DNA of 64,000 nt, taken from assembly GCA_963855995.1 (NCBI GenBank), contig OY979723.1, positions 3,808,501-3,872,500 on the forward strand, written 5' to 3'. Origin of the DNA: Muricea muricata (lineage: Eukaryota; Cnidaria; Anthozoa; Malacalcyonacea; Plexauridae). Positions 33,458 through 45,252 of this stretch are shown one piece after another. Position numbers and translations under genes: made by a program. Position 1 is the first letter of the stretch. The number at the start of each line of letters is the position of its first letter. The notes beneath the pieces are model-generated. The model did no database searches, had not been told where the DNA came from, and saw only the letters and a program-made list of their open reading frames with translations.

Positions 33458-33552
33458 AGACTGGTTCAATATTCCAGCAAAGCTGGCTCAACTTTTTTAG
33501 TATAAAGACTGGCTCAATATTCCAGCAAGGCTGGCTCAACTTTTCCAGTATA
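33458..33552. repeat. Two-copy 47-48 bp tandem repeat with internal hairpin
   Basis: Units at 33458-33505 and 33506-33552 share AGACTGG, TCAATATTCCAGCAA, GCTGGCTCAACTTTT and AGTATA. CCAGCAAGGCTGG in each unit can fold. The repeats lie 130 bp upstream of the minus-strand 2A ORF and may be part of that element's 5' region. Confidence 0.7.
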
Positions 33553-34936
33553 GAGTGCACGAAGACACGTGCCTGACAAATCCGTCACTGCAAGCAAATT
33601 TGCTCCAAGATATGTACGCAAAATAATAAATCTCGTCGAAACTTATATTTTTTCCGACAAGAGTCTTGAAATGGCGAGAAAATACAATAATAAAAGCACA
33701 AAATGAGAAGAAAATAATGCAAATTAAAATTTTGCTTACCTTCACGATTTACACTTTGTGTCCACAAAATATTGAATAACAATGGCCGAACATAAGTGAG
33801 ATAAGTCACATGACACGAACTATGTTGAAATATCTTACATTAAGTAATCGTAATGGTTACATTACCGCAGTACAAATTACGTCATAAGAGCGGCTCGTTT
33901 TCCACCTGCCATCATCCGATACGGTAACATAGTGGTTAGCCGCTGAGCGCACAAGCGCGGGCGGCTACCCACAAAAAACACTACGCAGTAGCTTGAAGAT
34001 ATGAATATTATTTTTTCATGTTGAAAACGATCTATATATCATATCGTATCATATCATATATCGGTATAGAGGAATAAATTATTCCCTATCATATCATCTA
34101 TCGTATTATTCGCGGAAAAGCGTTACCACTAAGTGGAAATATGGTAACGCTTTAATTTTCCACGTAACAGAAAAGTATACAACATTCTCAAACCTTACAT
34201 TGCTATATTTTCCACGTTTTATAACCAAACTTCAGAATTTCACTAAATTTAGGAAGCTCTTTCCAACTGTGCTACAATTGTTTTCGAATATTTAAGTTTG
34301 TCTTACTGGGGAACGGTCCATTATAACGTTGAAGTAATTCAATGCACTCAAATCGTGTGTGGTCTAAATGGCGTGCACACATTGAAGTTTGTATAATAAA
34401 AAGTTCATAATAATAAAAGTTCATGTAACAAACAAATGCAGTTGTACCATTACGTCTGCAGAAATTCTGCCGGTTCTCTCTGGGTTCAATGAAATTAAGG
34501 CACAGGGCTTCGTAAGAGCTTCCATGCGCATTCTCCAGAAGTTATAATAAATGCCATGCTAAAAAATATCTCGAAATATCATTACTAGTGTCAGTAATAT
34601 AGTGAAACGCGTAATATAGTAATAGAGTAATATAGTGTAGGAAAGCTGGGCAGTGTTTTTTCACTATCTGAAACGATGTAAACATAATTCAACCTGTCTA
34701 ACAAAGTTCCGTGTTCGGTGTGTTTTTCTCACATTTCACGAATTAAATTGATCACAATTGCAAAGATCTTCAATAGCTCCTCAATACCAAATAGGGGATT
34801 TAATACATAATCTCTTTCGAGAGGATATTCACTTGCTGCATTCTACCTGTCTTTTGGCCCAAAAGTCTTTTGGCCCATAAGGTACTTTTCTTTAATTTTT
34901 CAGACGAAGAAAGAAAACATATAGGCTACTGTATGC
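33553..34936. other. Spacer, no gene seen
   Basis: Includes ATATC-rich low complexity at about 34030-34110. No coding frame is supported. Confidence 0.4.
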
Positions 34937-35215
34937 ATTAGAGATAATTGTTCTAATATAATTATATTTCATCAAACAGCTGTTCTAATTATTTTTTCCA
35001 GCCTTTAATACTGATAAACACAAAAGAAACAGTGCTGTTACATTGTTTTCTGTTTCAACGTAATTTAATTTGTAGATAGGAATTGCACTAACGAACAACA
35101 GTTGAGAGTGCATGATTATCGATGAAGTTTCAAAGAAATTTAGGGAAAGAAACTTAATGGAAAATAAACACGTTCAGTGGCACTAGCGTTGCAAGTATTG
35201 TACCAAACATACAAT
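34937..35215 (+). repeat. Upstream block of the 35390 receptor, copy 1
   Basis: Collinear with 36747-37037: AAACAGCTGT, GATAAACACAAAAGAAACAG, TTACATTGTTTTCTGTTTCA, ATTATCGATGA and GGGAAAGAAACTTAATGGAA occur in the same order in both. Confidence 0.85.
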
Positions 35216-35389
35216 GGGTAAAAAAGGCTTTCTTCTTTACAAGAGCCTTTAATCGTGTTATTGAATATGCAAATACATCGCTTTAGGTGCACGAACACAG
35301 GTGTGAGCAATTTCTTAATGCACTCCCAGTCAAATAGGCCCACATTTGAAAATTAAAATAGCAACTTTCTCGTTGCAAGATCAGTTGTG

Positions 35390-36274
35390 ATGGACTCAAC
35401 TTCCATTATTGACGCCTTATTTCTGTGTGCTTTGAATCTCTCATTTCTGGTTGTGGGAATACTTCTAAATTCTGTCGTTATAATCAGCATATGGAGATCA
35501 TTTCAACTTCGAAACAAAGAGTGCTACTTTATGATTTTAGTTTTATCCTGTTTTGATCTGGCTACAGTCGTCGTCACTCATCCTGTGCTAATATTTTCGA
35601 CAATCTTATGGTCTCTTCAAATTTATCGTGAAGTATTTAGAAACGTATGGGTATACACATTTATTCTCTTTGCAGCGTTTTCCATGTTCGCGCTGCTGAC
35701 GCTGAACATCGAACGATTTCTCGCTCTAAATTATCCTTTTTTTCATCAAACTGCTGTCACCAAACGAAGACTTTTGCTTTTTCAGGCATCATTGGCCATT
35801 ACAAATGTCGCTGGTACGCCATTACATCATTTTTACAGGAAAACAATAATTGGCCATATATTCGTGACGGGCTTTCTGACAACTTGCTTGTTTGCGTTTG
35901 TGTACATGAACTGCAAAATGCTCGCCATCGTCAAGTCAAAAAACAAAGCAGACAAGAGAACTGTGCCTAACAGCACAATAACGCCAGCTGGTCATGAAGA
36001 AAGAAAAAATCGCAAAATAAATTTCAAAAAGATTTCGACATGTTCGTTGACAGTTTGCTGCTTCTTGATGTGCTCTATTCCACAAATTATATGGTCGATT
36101 TGGAACATGGCATCAAAAGCTCCACCAAATGATACACAAGCCATATTGCTTAACATATGGTCCTGCACATTTGTCTCGATGAATTCCACATTCAATTGTC
36201 TTATACTTTTCTGGAGAAATTCAATTCTACGCCGGGAAGGGACGAAGATCATAAAATGTTTTCGACATGAATGA
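35390..36274 (+). CDS. Class A GPCR, intact, single exon (WRNSILRREG subfamily)
   Basis: A 294-residue receptor; the ATG at 35390 (MDSTSIID) is preferred to the upstream GTG. TM1 about 8-34 (Asn 27), TM2 LSCFDLATV (Asp 56), TM3 MFALLTLNIERF with ERF at 108-110 in place of DRY, ICL2 YPFFHQTAVTKRR. ICL3 is longer and basic than in the 8820 group (KSKNKADKRTVPN and HEERKNRKINFKK). TM6 keeps Pro 231 (CSIPQIIWSIW). TM7 has NSTFNCLILF then WRNSILRREG. No TM3 cysteine and a short ECL2, as in the other subfamily. No defect is seen. I infer a chemoreceptor-like membrane receptor of unknown ligand. Confidence 0.93.
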   Translation: MDSTSIIDALFLCALNLSFLVVGILLNSVVIISIWRSFQLRNKECYFMILVLSCFDLATVVVTHPVLIFSTILWSLQIYREVFRNVWVYTFILFAAFSMFALLTLNIERFLALNYPFFHQTAVTKRRLLLFQASLAITNVAGTPLHHFYRKTIIGHIFVTGFLTTCLFAFVYMNCKMLAIVKSKNKADKRTVPNSTITPAGHEERKNRKINFKKISTCSLTVCCFLMCSIPQIIWSIWNMASKAPPNDTQAILLNIWSCTFVSMNSTFNCLILFWRNSILRREGTKIIKCFRHE

Positions 36275-36746
36275 TCTCAAATAGCGTCCCTACATGTGGA
36301 TTGCTTGCCCAAACACCAGCAAAGGATTGTATATTTTAAAATTGCATGTGGATGCGTGGAAAGAGTTGCTCATGCATAGTGAGTTTACAAATTCAAAATA
36401 TTTTGAGCTAAGTCACGAAAATGCATGTCATATTTGTTTATTTTTCATGGGTATGACGAATTAATCTGGAGAAATTGCGGAACTCAACAATTTATTCACA
36501 GGATAACTACGCGCCACAGTATGTGTTTCTCAGTAGGGGTCCATATGGGCCGGTTACTCGGTTAGTTTAACCCAGGGTAAGCGTAAAATTTGAAGCTGAT
36601 GATTTGAGAGCAGCTAAGGTTCGAAACATTTTATCACAATATTTCTTTTACGTATAGTTTTGGTTTCCGAAGTTTCAAATGAAATGGACGTTCATGTAGA
36701 AATGCAGAACTATATACAGTGGACTAAACATTAACTCAGAGTTTGT
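36275..36746. other. 3' flank, no gene seen
   Basis: No supported frame or recognisable repeat in this stretch. Confidence 0.35.
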
Positions 36747-37037
36747 ATAAGATAATGATCGTTTTACCCCTAAATTATATTCCATGAAACAGCTGTCCTA
36801 ATTTTTCCAGCCTTTATCATTGCGCACTGATAAACACAAAAGAAACAGAGTTGTTACATTGTTTTCTGTTTCAACACAATTTAATTTATTGATAACAAAT
36901 GCACTAACAAAAAATACACGAACAGCAGTTGAGAATGCATAATTATCGATGAGGTTTCGAGAAATTCGGGAAAGAAACTTAATGGAATATTAACACTTTC
37001 AGTGGGATTAGCGTTATAAGTATAGTACCAACAAGAA
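36747..37037 (+). repeat. Orphan copy of the receptor upstream block
   Basis: Second copy of 34937-35215, lying downstream of the receptor in the same orientation, with no receptor sequence after it. It looks like the promoter-side remnant of a lost tandem copy. Confidence 0.85.
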
Positions 37038-37251
37038 TGCACTATTATTAGAATGCACTACTAAACCACTTTATTTCATTCGTATGTGCTTTTCAAAATT
37101 TTATAAAAATGGTGACAATCGTGAACTAAAAGCCTAAAGGCCGGTTGTACAAAACTCTTAATCACCTTTTAATCACTGTTTTGTAGTTACATATTAAGTT
37201 CAAAATATGTTGCTCTGGTTGGTTTACATTTCCACTAATCATAGTTAAGTT

Positions 37252-37719
37252 CAATCTCGTACCCAAAGCCTACGTTCCTTTTGGCAAGGACGAGAGGCTC
37301 TGGATAACGCCAACGAGACGTGTGATATGATTGGTTTATCCTGTTTCCTCCTCTAGTACCTCAATGCATTATCGATAGTCGCGCGAATTTCTAATAAGCA
37401 ATAAAGAAATAGCGGGGTATATTCATAACAAACTAAATTAGTATTGTTTAAACGACAAAGCTTGCGAGAGAAATTTTCTTGACAAAGTTGAATTTATAGT
37501 GTGTTTAAACTAGTTCGTTTACAACCAATGCCTGGCGAAGTAAAGTTGGAGAACATGCCTCGGAATGTTGAATATTGCTCTATGATATTGCAACAAATAA
37601 ACGCCGTTTTACGAATATGGCACTGGTACCGAAATCATAATTATTTCGACTTTTTCATCGGCATTATCCAGAGCCTCTCGTCCTTGCCAACAGGAACGCA
37701 GGCTCTGGGTACGAGATTG
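37252..37719. mobile_element. 468-bp MITE with 9-bp target duplication (MULE-like)
   Basis: Termini CAATCTCGTACCC and GGGTACGAGATTG. The TIRs extend about 65 bp through GGCAAGGACGAGAGGCTCTG. Flanks are AGTTAAGTT (37243-37251) and AGTTAACTT (37720-37728), matching at 8 of 9. A second copy at 54871-55253 has a perfect 9-bp duplication. Nine-bp duplications suggest a Mutator-like origin. No transposase. Confidence 0.85.
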
Positions 37720-37756
37720 AGTTAACTTTAATGACTTTTTTATGCAATCGGCCCCA

Positions 37757-37860
37757 GTTCTCTCCGACTGTGAAAGAATGATTTCTGTAGATTAATAATG
37801 AACGCGTTAGACCAATTGAAACTCCCACTGCTTTTTTACGCACCCTGTCCGTCTGGTGTG
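37757..37860 (+). repeat. Dispersed ~100-bp repeat, copy 1
   Basis: Contains GACTGTGAAAGAATGATTTC and TGTAGATTAATA, then a T-rich stretch. It resembles 40262-40370 and 60856-60955. Confidence 0.55.
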
Positions 37861-38841
37861 AGGCAAAAATATTCTTACGGCAAACAAGGTTATAAAATAG
37901 GCATGCGACATTCTAGCAAAGCACCTAAACATAAGCTTTACTTTAGGGTCTCGAAATGTCGATTGGTACACAGATATATACTCAAGAACAAACTCATTTG
38001 TTTCTGTTTAAAGGAAAATATGTCATAAAGCCGCCCGGAAAATGCCAGCAATCTAAAAAAGTATTGTTAACAAACACCTGCGTTCTGACATAGCAAATTT
38101 TTACTGCCCTCAAAGCTTGTTACTTTGTTGGGCCGATATGGCCATGGACGCCGCGTGATCGCGCAAAAACGAGCTCGACAAGTTTGCGGATATATCCTCT
38201 AGGATTAGTTGCTATTAAATTCTGTAATATTCATATAATAAATTCTAAAACTACACTCGCCTTGAAACTATTCAATTTGATTTCGTGATCATACGGAGCC
38301 GGTACCGTGTAAGTCTAGCCATGTGTAAAAGGCTGCGGCGTGAAAAGCTGCAATATTTAAATACACTCAAAACGGATTCATTGTTGGCGTACAATTTCGT
38401 GTAAAGCAGAGATAGTCATGCAACAATCATTTCCCTTGCCTACTAAATGTCATGAACTATTATCAGTAAATTATATCTAGAGCCATCATTATACAGATAA
38501 TATTATGTTTAAATGTACGTGATGTAGCTGGAACAATGCAGGCAATGTTATCTCCACAAGTAATGTATCTTAATTTCCCGCATAGAACACTTCGACAACA
38601 GTGCTGAAAAAACAGTTTATTCAATGAAATATCCTCAACCTGTGTCTCAAATCTAAAACGGATCGAGTTGCCATACTCATGCAACATGTTGACTGTTAAG
38701 AACATAATTATTTTTAATAATTCCATTCTTGACAGCACAAATATATGGAACAGCCCTTTTGTATAATTTTACTTCATGAATAATTAAACTCAAGTGTGAA
38801 GTGGCTTTGCTCCGTGGAAACTTCCATTTGTTCCGCCCGAG
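37861..38841. other. Upstream spacer of the 38934 receptor
   Basis: No gene is supported. The frame 37798-38028 (76 codons) overlaps the dispersed repeat and shows no protein character. Confidence 0.4.
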
Positions 38842-38879
38842 TATATAAATGAGTACCGTTTTGAGCCCCGAAGCAGGTG
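38842..38879 (+). promoter_or_regulatory. TATA-like box and E-box before the 38934 receptor
   Basis: TATATAAA at 38842-38849 and CAGGTG at 38874-38879, 92 and 60 bp before the ATG. CAGGTGCATA is also found 61 bp before the ATG of the 53110 paralogue. A promoter role is inferred. Confidence 0.4.
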
Positions 38880-38933
38880 CATACATGTGTGCTTGGGCAG
38901 ATAAGAGCATGTGGCTACAAAAATTGTCGAAAA

Positions 38934-39818
38934 ATGGACTTGAATTCTACTATTAACGTGGTGATTTTGTGCCTTTTGAATGCTGTTTTCATGGTTGCAG
39001 GGATAGTTTCAAATTACATTGTTATAACAAGTCTATGGAGATCGCCACAGCTCCGAAAGAAACCTTGCTACTTCATGATTCTCGTTTTATCCTGTCTCGA
39101 CGAGCTTGCTGTCGCCATTGTTCATCCTATACTAATATCATCAACAATAACGTGGTCCATGCGAACCTTTCCCAAAGAACTGATGACAACATGGAAATAC
39201 ACGTCAATTTTGCTGGGCGCTTCTTCAATGTTTGCGCTGTTAACGCTGACCATTGAAAGATTCTTAAGCGTGAGATTTCCAATTTTTCATCGAACGAGCA
39301 TCACAAGAAGACAACTGGTACTGCTTTTAACATTTCTAAATATGACCGTTGTCGCAATGTCGCCACTGCTGTATTTCCAAGCGAAGGTGTTTGGATATAT
39401 ACTCGTGCTTGTTTTTGTGCTGTTTTTCTTGTTTGCCTTCGTGTATCTCAACTACAAAATGCTTAGCATCATCAAGTCAAAAAAAAGACTCGGGAATGTT
39501 AACGAAACTAGCACCGCAACGCCAATTAGTCATCAAGAAAGAAAAGCCTACAAAATAAATTTCAGAAATGTTTCTACATGCTCTTTGGCTGTTGGCTGTT
39601 TTCTCATCTGTTCTTCTCCGCAAATCGTATATTCGGCTTGGCGTTTCATATCAAAAATATCATCGAACGATAGACAAGCAATACTATTTAACCTGTGGTG
39701 TAGCACATTTTTCTTCATGAATTCGACATTCAACTGCTTGATCTTTTTCTGGAGAAATTCAATTCTCCGTCGAGAAGGCATGAAGATGTTCAAATGCTTT
39801 TCGATTGAGTTATCCTAA
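38934..39818 (+). CDS. Class A GPCR, intact, single exon (WRNSILRREG subfamily)
   Basis: 294 residues from the ATG at 38934 (MDLNSTINVV); the open frame extends upstream only by non-ATG codons. TM1 has Asn 27, TM2 LSCLDELAV (Asp 56), TM3 MFALLTLTIERF (ERF), ICL2 FPIFHRTSITRRQ, a hydrophobic TM4-TM5 with a very short ECL2, and ICL3 with KSKKRLGNVNETS. TM6 keeps SSPQIVYSAW with Pro at the expected place. TM7 is FFFMNSTFNCLIFF, then WRNSILRREGMKMFK. N-glycosylation is possible at NST near residue 4. The decayed gene at 48435 is its nearest relative here. No defect is seen. Confidence 0.93.
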   Translation: MDLNSTINVVILCLLNAVFMVAGIVSNYIVITSLWRSPQLRKKPCYFMILVLSCLDELAVAIVHPILISSTITWSMRTFPKELMTTWKYTSILLGASSMFALLTLTIERFLSVRFPIFHRTSITRRQLVLLLTFLNMTVVAMSPLLYFQAKVFGYILVLVFVLFFLFAFVYLNYKMLSIIKSKKRLGNVNETSTATPISHQERKAYKINFRNVSTCSLAVGCFLICSSPQIVYSAWRFISKISSNDRQAILFNLWCSTFFFMNSTFNCLIFFWRNSILRREGMKMFKCFSIELS

Positions 39819-40261
39819 TTAGATATTGTAGATAAATATAGAGATACGTACATATATACCCAATGTTGAAAAAGAAACATTTTCATCACAAGGCAAGGTC
39901 TGGTCCATTGAAGACCATTAATAAAATTTAAATTTATCGTATTTACTATAGCATTAATTAAATACTTTCCATATTAAAAACGAACGGATAATTATAACAT
40001 GTGTGAGCAGGGACGACATCCGAGGGAAACTTGTTCGATCTTAGCAAATTGATCTTTTCAAACAAATGTGTACGAAACTCGCAAAAGGTTTTTGTTCTAT
40101 ATAATATATTTTAAAAAGATATCAGCAAATGCTCTGTAAATATCAGAAAAAAGCTTGGCATCGGATCACAGATTAACTATCTCACCAGCTGTCTCACTTA
40201 ATTGCTAACTTACTCGATTTTTCTTCAAATTTCAGAAGAACAGCGACATCAATCAAAAGTT

Positions 40262-40370
40262 AAAAGACTTTCTGACTGTCAAAGAATGATGCTTGTAGAT
40301 TAAGTATTGAATGGGCGACAGCACTCTAGGATCGATCGCCTTTTTTATACATCCTCTATAGTTATTGTTG
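40262..40370 (+). repeat. Dispersed ~100-bp repeat, copy 2
   Basis: GACTGTCAAAGAATGATGCT, TGTAGATTAAGTATT, GCACTCTAGGA and CCTTTTTTATACATCCT. It is similar to copies at 37757 and 60856. Confidence 0.55.
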
Positions 40371-41948
40371 TGGTCGTATTTTCCCAGCATTTATTTGAAC
40401 GTAGTTCGTTCACGTAGTTTCGAAACGATGGGCCAGTGGCCATGTAATTTTAATTGGGCTTTGCTATCAATATTTTAACATAAGCCGAGTATTGAGTGAG
40501 TGTAATATAATAGTTTTGCTTTTAACCATTTCACTCTGGTATAACTGTAGCTTCTATATGCAAAACTAAAAGGTATTGTCTAAATTATATACAATTATAT
40601 ACAAATTTGTCACATTATATTTTTGTTATTGCGGGAAAACGAAGTTAACGAAATCTTTCAGCGTGTTTAATTTCGCTCGTTGTCCGAAATCAATTTCTTT
40701 ACCAACTTGTACGACGTAGGCTCGAAGGTATCCGAAAATAGAATTTGTGATTAATTTTATAAATTTATAATAAAACTTCACTTCTTATAGAAGCAATATC
40801 AGATCAGCCATGAACGATGGGAAAAACTTGCGTACATCCAGAGGATATTATTAACCGGCCGGGCGGCTATTAGCACCCACATAGTGAGTGGGCAAAGGTA
40901 ATTATAGCATCGCTCTCAGTGCACGTATTTGAAAAGTTGATAAATAGACAGATGTAAGATATCGGTATCGCCCGTAAAGGAAATATGTACACAATAATTC
41001 CTTGAAATGTTAACCTGAAATGTTAATGAAGTTTTTCCTTAGCAATCAAACATTTTCAGATCGTGCTTAGTTTCGCAACTACGATAAACAATAGACAGAA
41101 AGATAAATATGTCGATAGATAATGATCGAATTACATCGCCAGATAAAAAATGTCGTCCATGCATAAGTACTCATAGTTATATCAGCACATGCATACCTTA
41201 TAATTAAAAGTTTACGGTATTTTGCAAAAGAAATTACCTTACGTGCTGTATGAATCATATTTGAAGCTAAAGCCCTCTTTTTTCGATTTTCTTTTTACTA
41301 TAAAAACAAAAAAAATAAAAGGCTGACAATGGTTACACCATCAAAATCATTTTTGTAAACAGTTCACAAATATAGATCATCCAGCCGGCCGGCAATTTGT
41401 CCCCATATGTAAATTTAAAACCATTTATAATTATTATAAATTATTCGTTTCTTTATAGAAAACGATGGTTTTTAAGATCAATATATAAACCCGAAAATAG
41501 CAACATCGGCGGGCTGCCTACGCTAATTCCCAAATTTTTCGTGCTACAAGCTTAAGCGTATCAATGAACATCCCAACGGTAATTTGATAAAAAAATCTTT
41601 TCCAAAATCTACTGATGTGGCATTAGGAAACATCATGCAACATAGATTTATTTTGAACAAAATTATTCGGATTAAAATAGTTGATGTGTAGCCAGGAATA
41701 AGATGAAAATTGAATGAAAAAGACGAGAATTTTCCTCACTATACTATAGTATGCTTACTTACAAGCTTGCTAAGCAAATAATTATTTATCTTCTAGTTAC
41801 GATCACTATATCATTTCTTCAGAATTTTTTTGTTTCCACAGTGAATAAATGAACATAAAGACTTAAGCATAGCAGGACAAAATCGGATTGTCTTTTAGCC
41901 AGTACATTGTACACAGGCCGCGGAAGATTGATAATTGATGGGGCGAGT

Positions 41949-42031
41949 GTTCATATGTTCGTGTTCGGCGTCGTTAATTTCTTTTGAAATCGATTTCTAT
42001 TACAATCAACGAACACGAATGTATGAATATG
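41949..42031. repeat. Imperfect palindrome
   Basis: GTTCATATGTTCGTGTTCG pairs with CGAACACGAATGTATGAAT with two mismatches across a ~45-bp centre. Confidence 0.7.
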
Positions 42032-43329
42032 TTCCCCGTTGTCGACGCAACTAATCGACAACGCCGTGTCAGTATACTTAAATACAAAATTCTTTTTGGC
42101 ATTTGATTGCTGTAGTAACCGTTTGAAGTTATTTCAATAGCCTGAGATACCTCAAAAGCACTTCTGACGTAGTATGCTTACCCGCTACGCAAGAAAGGTG
42201 ATAATGCTTTTAGTTTGACGCTTAGCTTCTGTAAGCGCGGCGTAAAATCTTAAAGTCCCTAATAAGGTGAAAGGACGCTGCAGAAAAGTGTAAAATAAAG
42301 TAAGCTATATATAGATGTTAGCATATACGTGTTCTGTGAATACATGATAAGGCGATATTGTTGTGTTTTCTTTATTGAGACATCTATTAAGATATCGCTG
42401 TATTGAATAATCAGCACTTCTGTATTTGACCGTATGTCATACATTGATACAAGGGTTGGGGTAAAACGCGGAAGCGGAATAAGGGATGCAGAACGTAATA
42501 GGAAAAGCGAGGATAAAACGCGGATAAAGCATGATAAAATGCGGTATCTGCAAAAGAGGATAAAGCGCGGATTCCGCAAGTAAAGATAAAACACCGAATT
42601 ACGTTAAAAAAATTATGAAGCAAATAAACACCTCCTAAATGAACAAGTCAACCTCGACGATTATTTTAACGTGGTCAGCAATACCTCACTGTCAATAGGG
42701 TTCAGGAACACACGAAGCAAAAATATTGGCTCTTTAATTGATCCCAACCAAAAGGAAATGTCACACGCTGCATTACATTTTGCTGACTTCTTCACCTATG
42801 AAATTCCTTCACTAATTAACATTTCCAACGAGTAGAATTGCGTAGTGTGTTGCAATAAAATCGCAGCGTGTGACGGTGCCTTAAGTAACGAGTATTTTCA
42901 CGACCAACACTCGGCACAAATAGGGGTGATTGTTAGAGATGTTCAGTTTGCATACAAAGGAAGTTCTAATTCTACAACTGCAGATGTGAAATGTTAACCT
43001 GGTCGGCTTTAAAGTTTAGAAGATGCAGATGTCGACTTTGTCCGAGTTGTATCTTTTGATTTCAGTGACGCTTTTTATTATATACTGAATGTCAAAGTTC
43101 ATTTATTCCTGTTTCTTATTGGTTAAGAACGTATCACGTGATAGTGGAGAAATTCTACTGTCTCCCTGGCAACGTAGCTAAGCGGTGGACATTACTTTTA
43201 TTCACCGGTAAATAACAAATCCACAGAGCCTGACGGAGCCATGTCAGGTAAAAGGTAATCCTTTTTACACATGTTTGATTGATTTGTGGTACTTTTCTTC
43301 TCTTTTGACACTCAGTATATAATAAAATA

Positions 43330-43467
43330 CTTATTGACTGAGACCTCGGGAAAGCAGTATGTTTTGTGGACCCTCGACCGTCGATGTTTCCCTCGGCTTC
43401 GCCTCGGGAAACATCGACAGTCTCTGGTCCACAAAACATACTGTTTCCCTCGGTCTCAGTCAATAAG
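43330..43467. repeat. Long imperfect palindrome, ~60-bp arms
   Basis: CTTATTGACTGAGACC pairs with GGTCTCAGTCAATAAG, AGTATGTTTTGTGGACC with GGTCCACAAAACATACT, and TCGATGTTTCCC with GGGAAACATCGA, around CCTCGGCTTCGCCTCGG. It is the best-formed member of the class. Confidence 0.9.
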
Positions 43468-45126
43468 TGTTAATTATTCCGTCCCCACGACATTGTATGT
43501 ATCTGATCATGAAATTAAAAATATGAAAGTTGAAATGATAATTTGATGAATAATGCGATTTGCATTTTACATTGCTATCACAGAAAAAATACGTATTTTT
43601 AAGGACTTGCGTAGGGATTTATGCAGCAAAATCTTCTAGATCTTAGCCTGTTTTATTTTTCCTGACAGAATATTCTTCAAAAAAATTAAATGACAATGCC
43701 CAATGATGCTTTCTAGAATTGCCTGCTTGGAAGAATGCTTTTATCAAACAAACTTTCAGGAATACTTAAACTCTAAAACAAAGAAATGTGCGTTGCTTTC
43801 CAACTGAACAACCATTGCTGAAATTTTTGTCTGTGATTATCCTGAAATTCGTGAATTTCTGAATAATTATAAATTAAATGACATTTGAATTGGCTGCACG
43901 CACTTCTTGTTCTACTAGCTGTCTTGAAGTGAAGAAATAAATCCACGTGCGGCTTACATGATAAAAAATATCAACCTTCAGTTTTGTTATAGTTTTATAA
44001 TGAATAAGATATATTTATAAGGATACAAGGAATGTTGCCACAAAAACAGTATGTGTTATTCTGTATATGATGTTTATTCCCTATTTGCGTACGTTATTAT
44101 AATCTCAGTGTGTCTGTATTTTTGTCATGTGTCAGTGTTTAATAGTAGTTTTATATATACATGTCAAATTTAGATATTCTGTTTAATTGTGCTTTTGAAG
44201 TTATAGCAAAATATATTGAAAGTCATATTTTGAATTATGTGCATAATAACGTGTGAATTTTTTTCCTACTATTTATCAATAAAATTATTAACTTGATACC
44301 CTTCGACCTTTGAGGCATTACACTGCTTCCACTAGTCTACGGCATGTTCAGTATATACGCTTATAGACATCTCTCTGGGCGCTATTTATCATACAGCTTA
44401 AAAATAACAGCCATTAAATTATCATAAAATTTAATCGAAAATACTCTGACAATTTAGTTATCTTCTGAGCAATATGTAGGAATCACGCAGGGACAAAAAT
44501 TGCATTGAAATTAAATTGATACCCCATGCGTATTTTATACAAATCTAGAGGTCATTCTGTTTGATTAAACATTGATATCTCTCTACATTTTGCATTAAAT
44601 CCCATTGTTCATTGAAGGGTTTGATTGTAGATTAACAAAAAGTTTAAATACGGAAAGTTCCACTACCAAAACGAATAGTAAAAACTATGAAAAGTCTTAC
44701 ATAATGGATTCCGTAAATAAAATAAAACTTGTACTTAATATAAACGTAATAGCTTTAAAACTTTTTCGTGTGCCGTTCAATGAAACGGTCAGTTGTTTTG
44801 AGACACCCGATAGAGGGTATTATTGAAAAATTCTTTACACAAGTTTACGAATACTTTTCATAAAAATATAAAATGTACGAATTGACAGAACAGCAAGTCA
44901 GAACATAATTGATTAATAAATAGCGGCTATAGTGAATTTGGAAATTACATGAATATAATATGAATTCATGTATATAACTATTTTTAAATCATTTCTTCGA
45001 CATTAGTGCAGTCCAATCATAATTTTTGCGAGGAAATGATGTTTGCCGTTTTCCTCTCAATTTAGGTTAGACAAAGGCAATTCATTGAATAGAAAATATC
45101 AGTTTCTGTGAAATAAACGTATTAAT

Positions 45127-45252
45127 TTTGTTCATGGGAAGAGCTTTTGTATTGCATTTGAATTACACACTTGTTAATTTGTTTTCTCAAGGTTTTGTGA
45201 AAACAAATTAACGAGTGTGTAAATGCCATGCGCCATCACTTTCCATGAACAA
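45127..45252. repeat. Imperfect palindrome
   Basis: Outer arms TTTTGTTCATGG and CCATGAACAAAT, inner arms ACACACTTGTTAATTTG and CAAATTAACGAGTGTGT with GTTTTC and GAAAAC at the centre. Confidence 0.8.

Noticed and set aside
37798..38028. A 76-codon plus-strand frame.
   Set aside because: It overlaps a dispersed repeat and has no protein signature.
42259..42623. Two overlapping minus-strand frames rich in Phe, Leu and Ser.
   Set aside because: They arise from purine-rich degenerate repeats (GATAAAACGCGG) on the plus strand.
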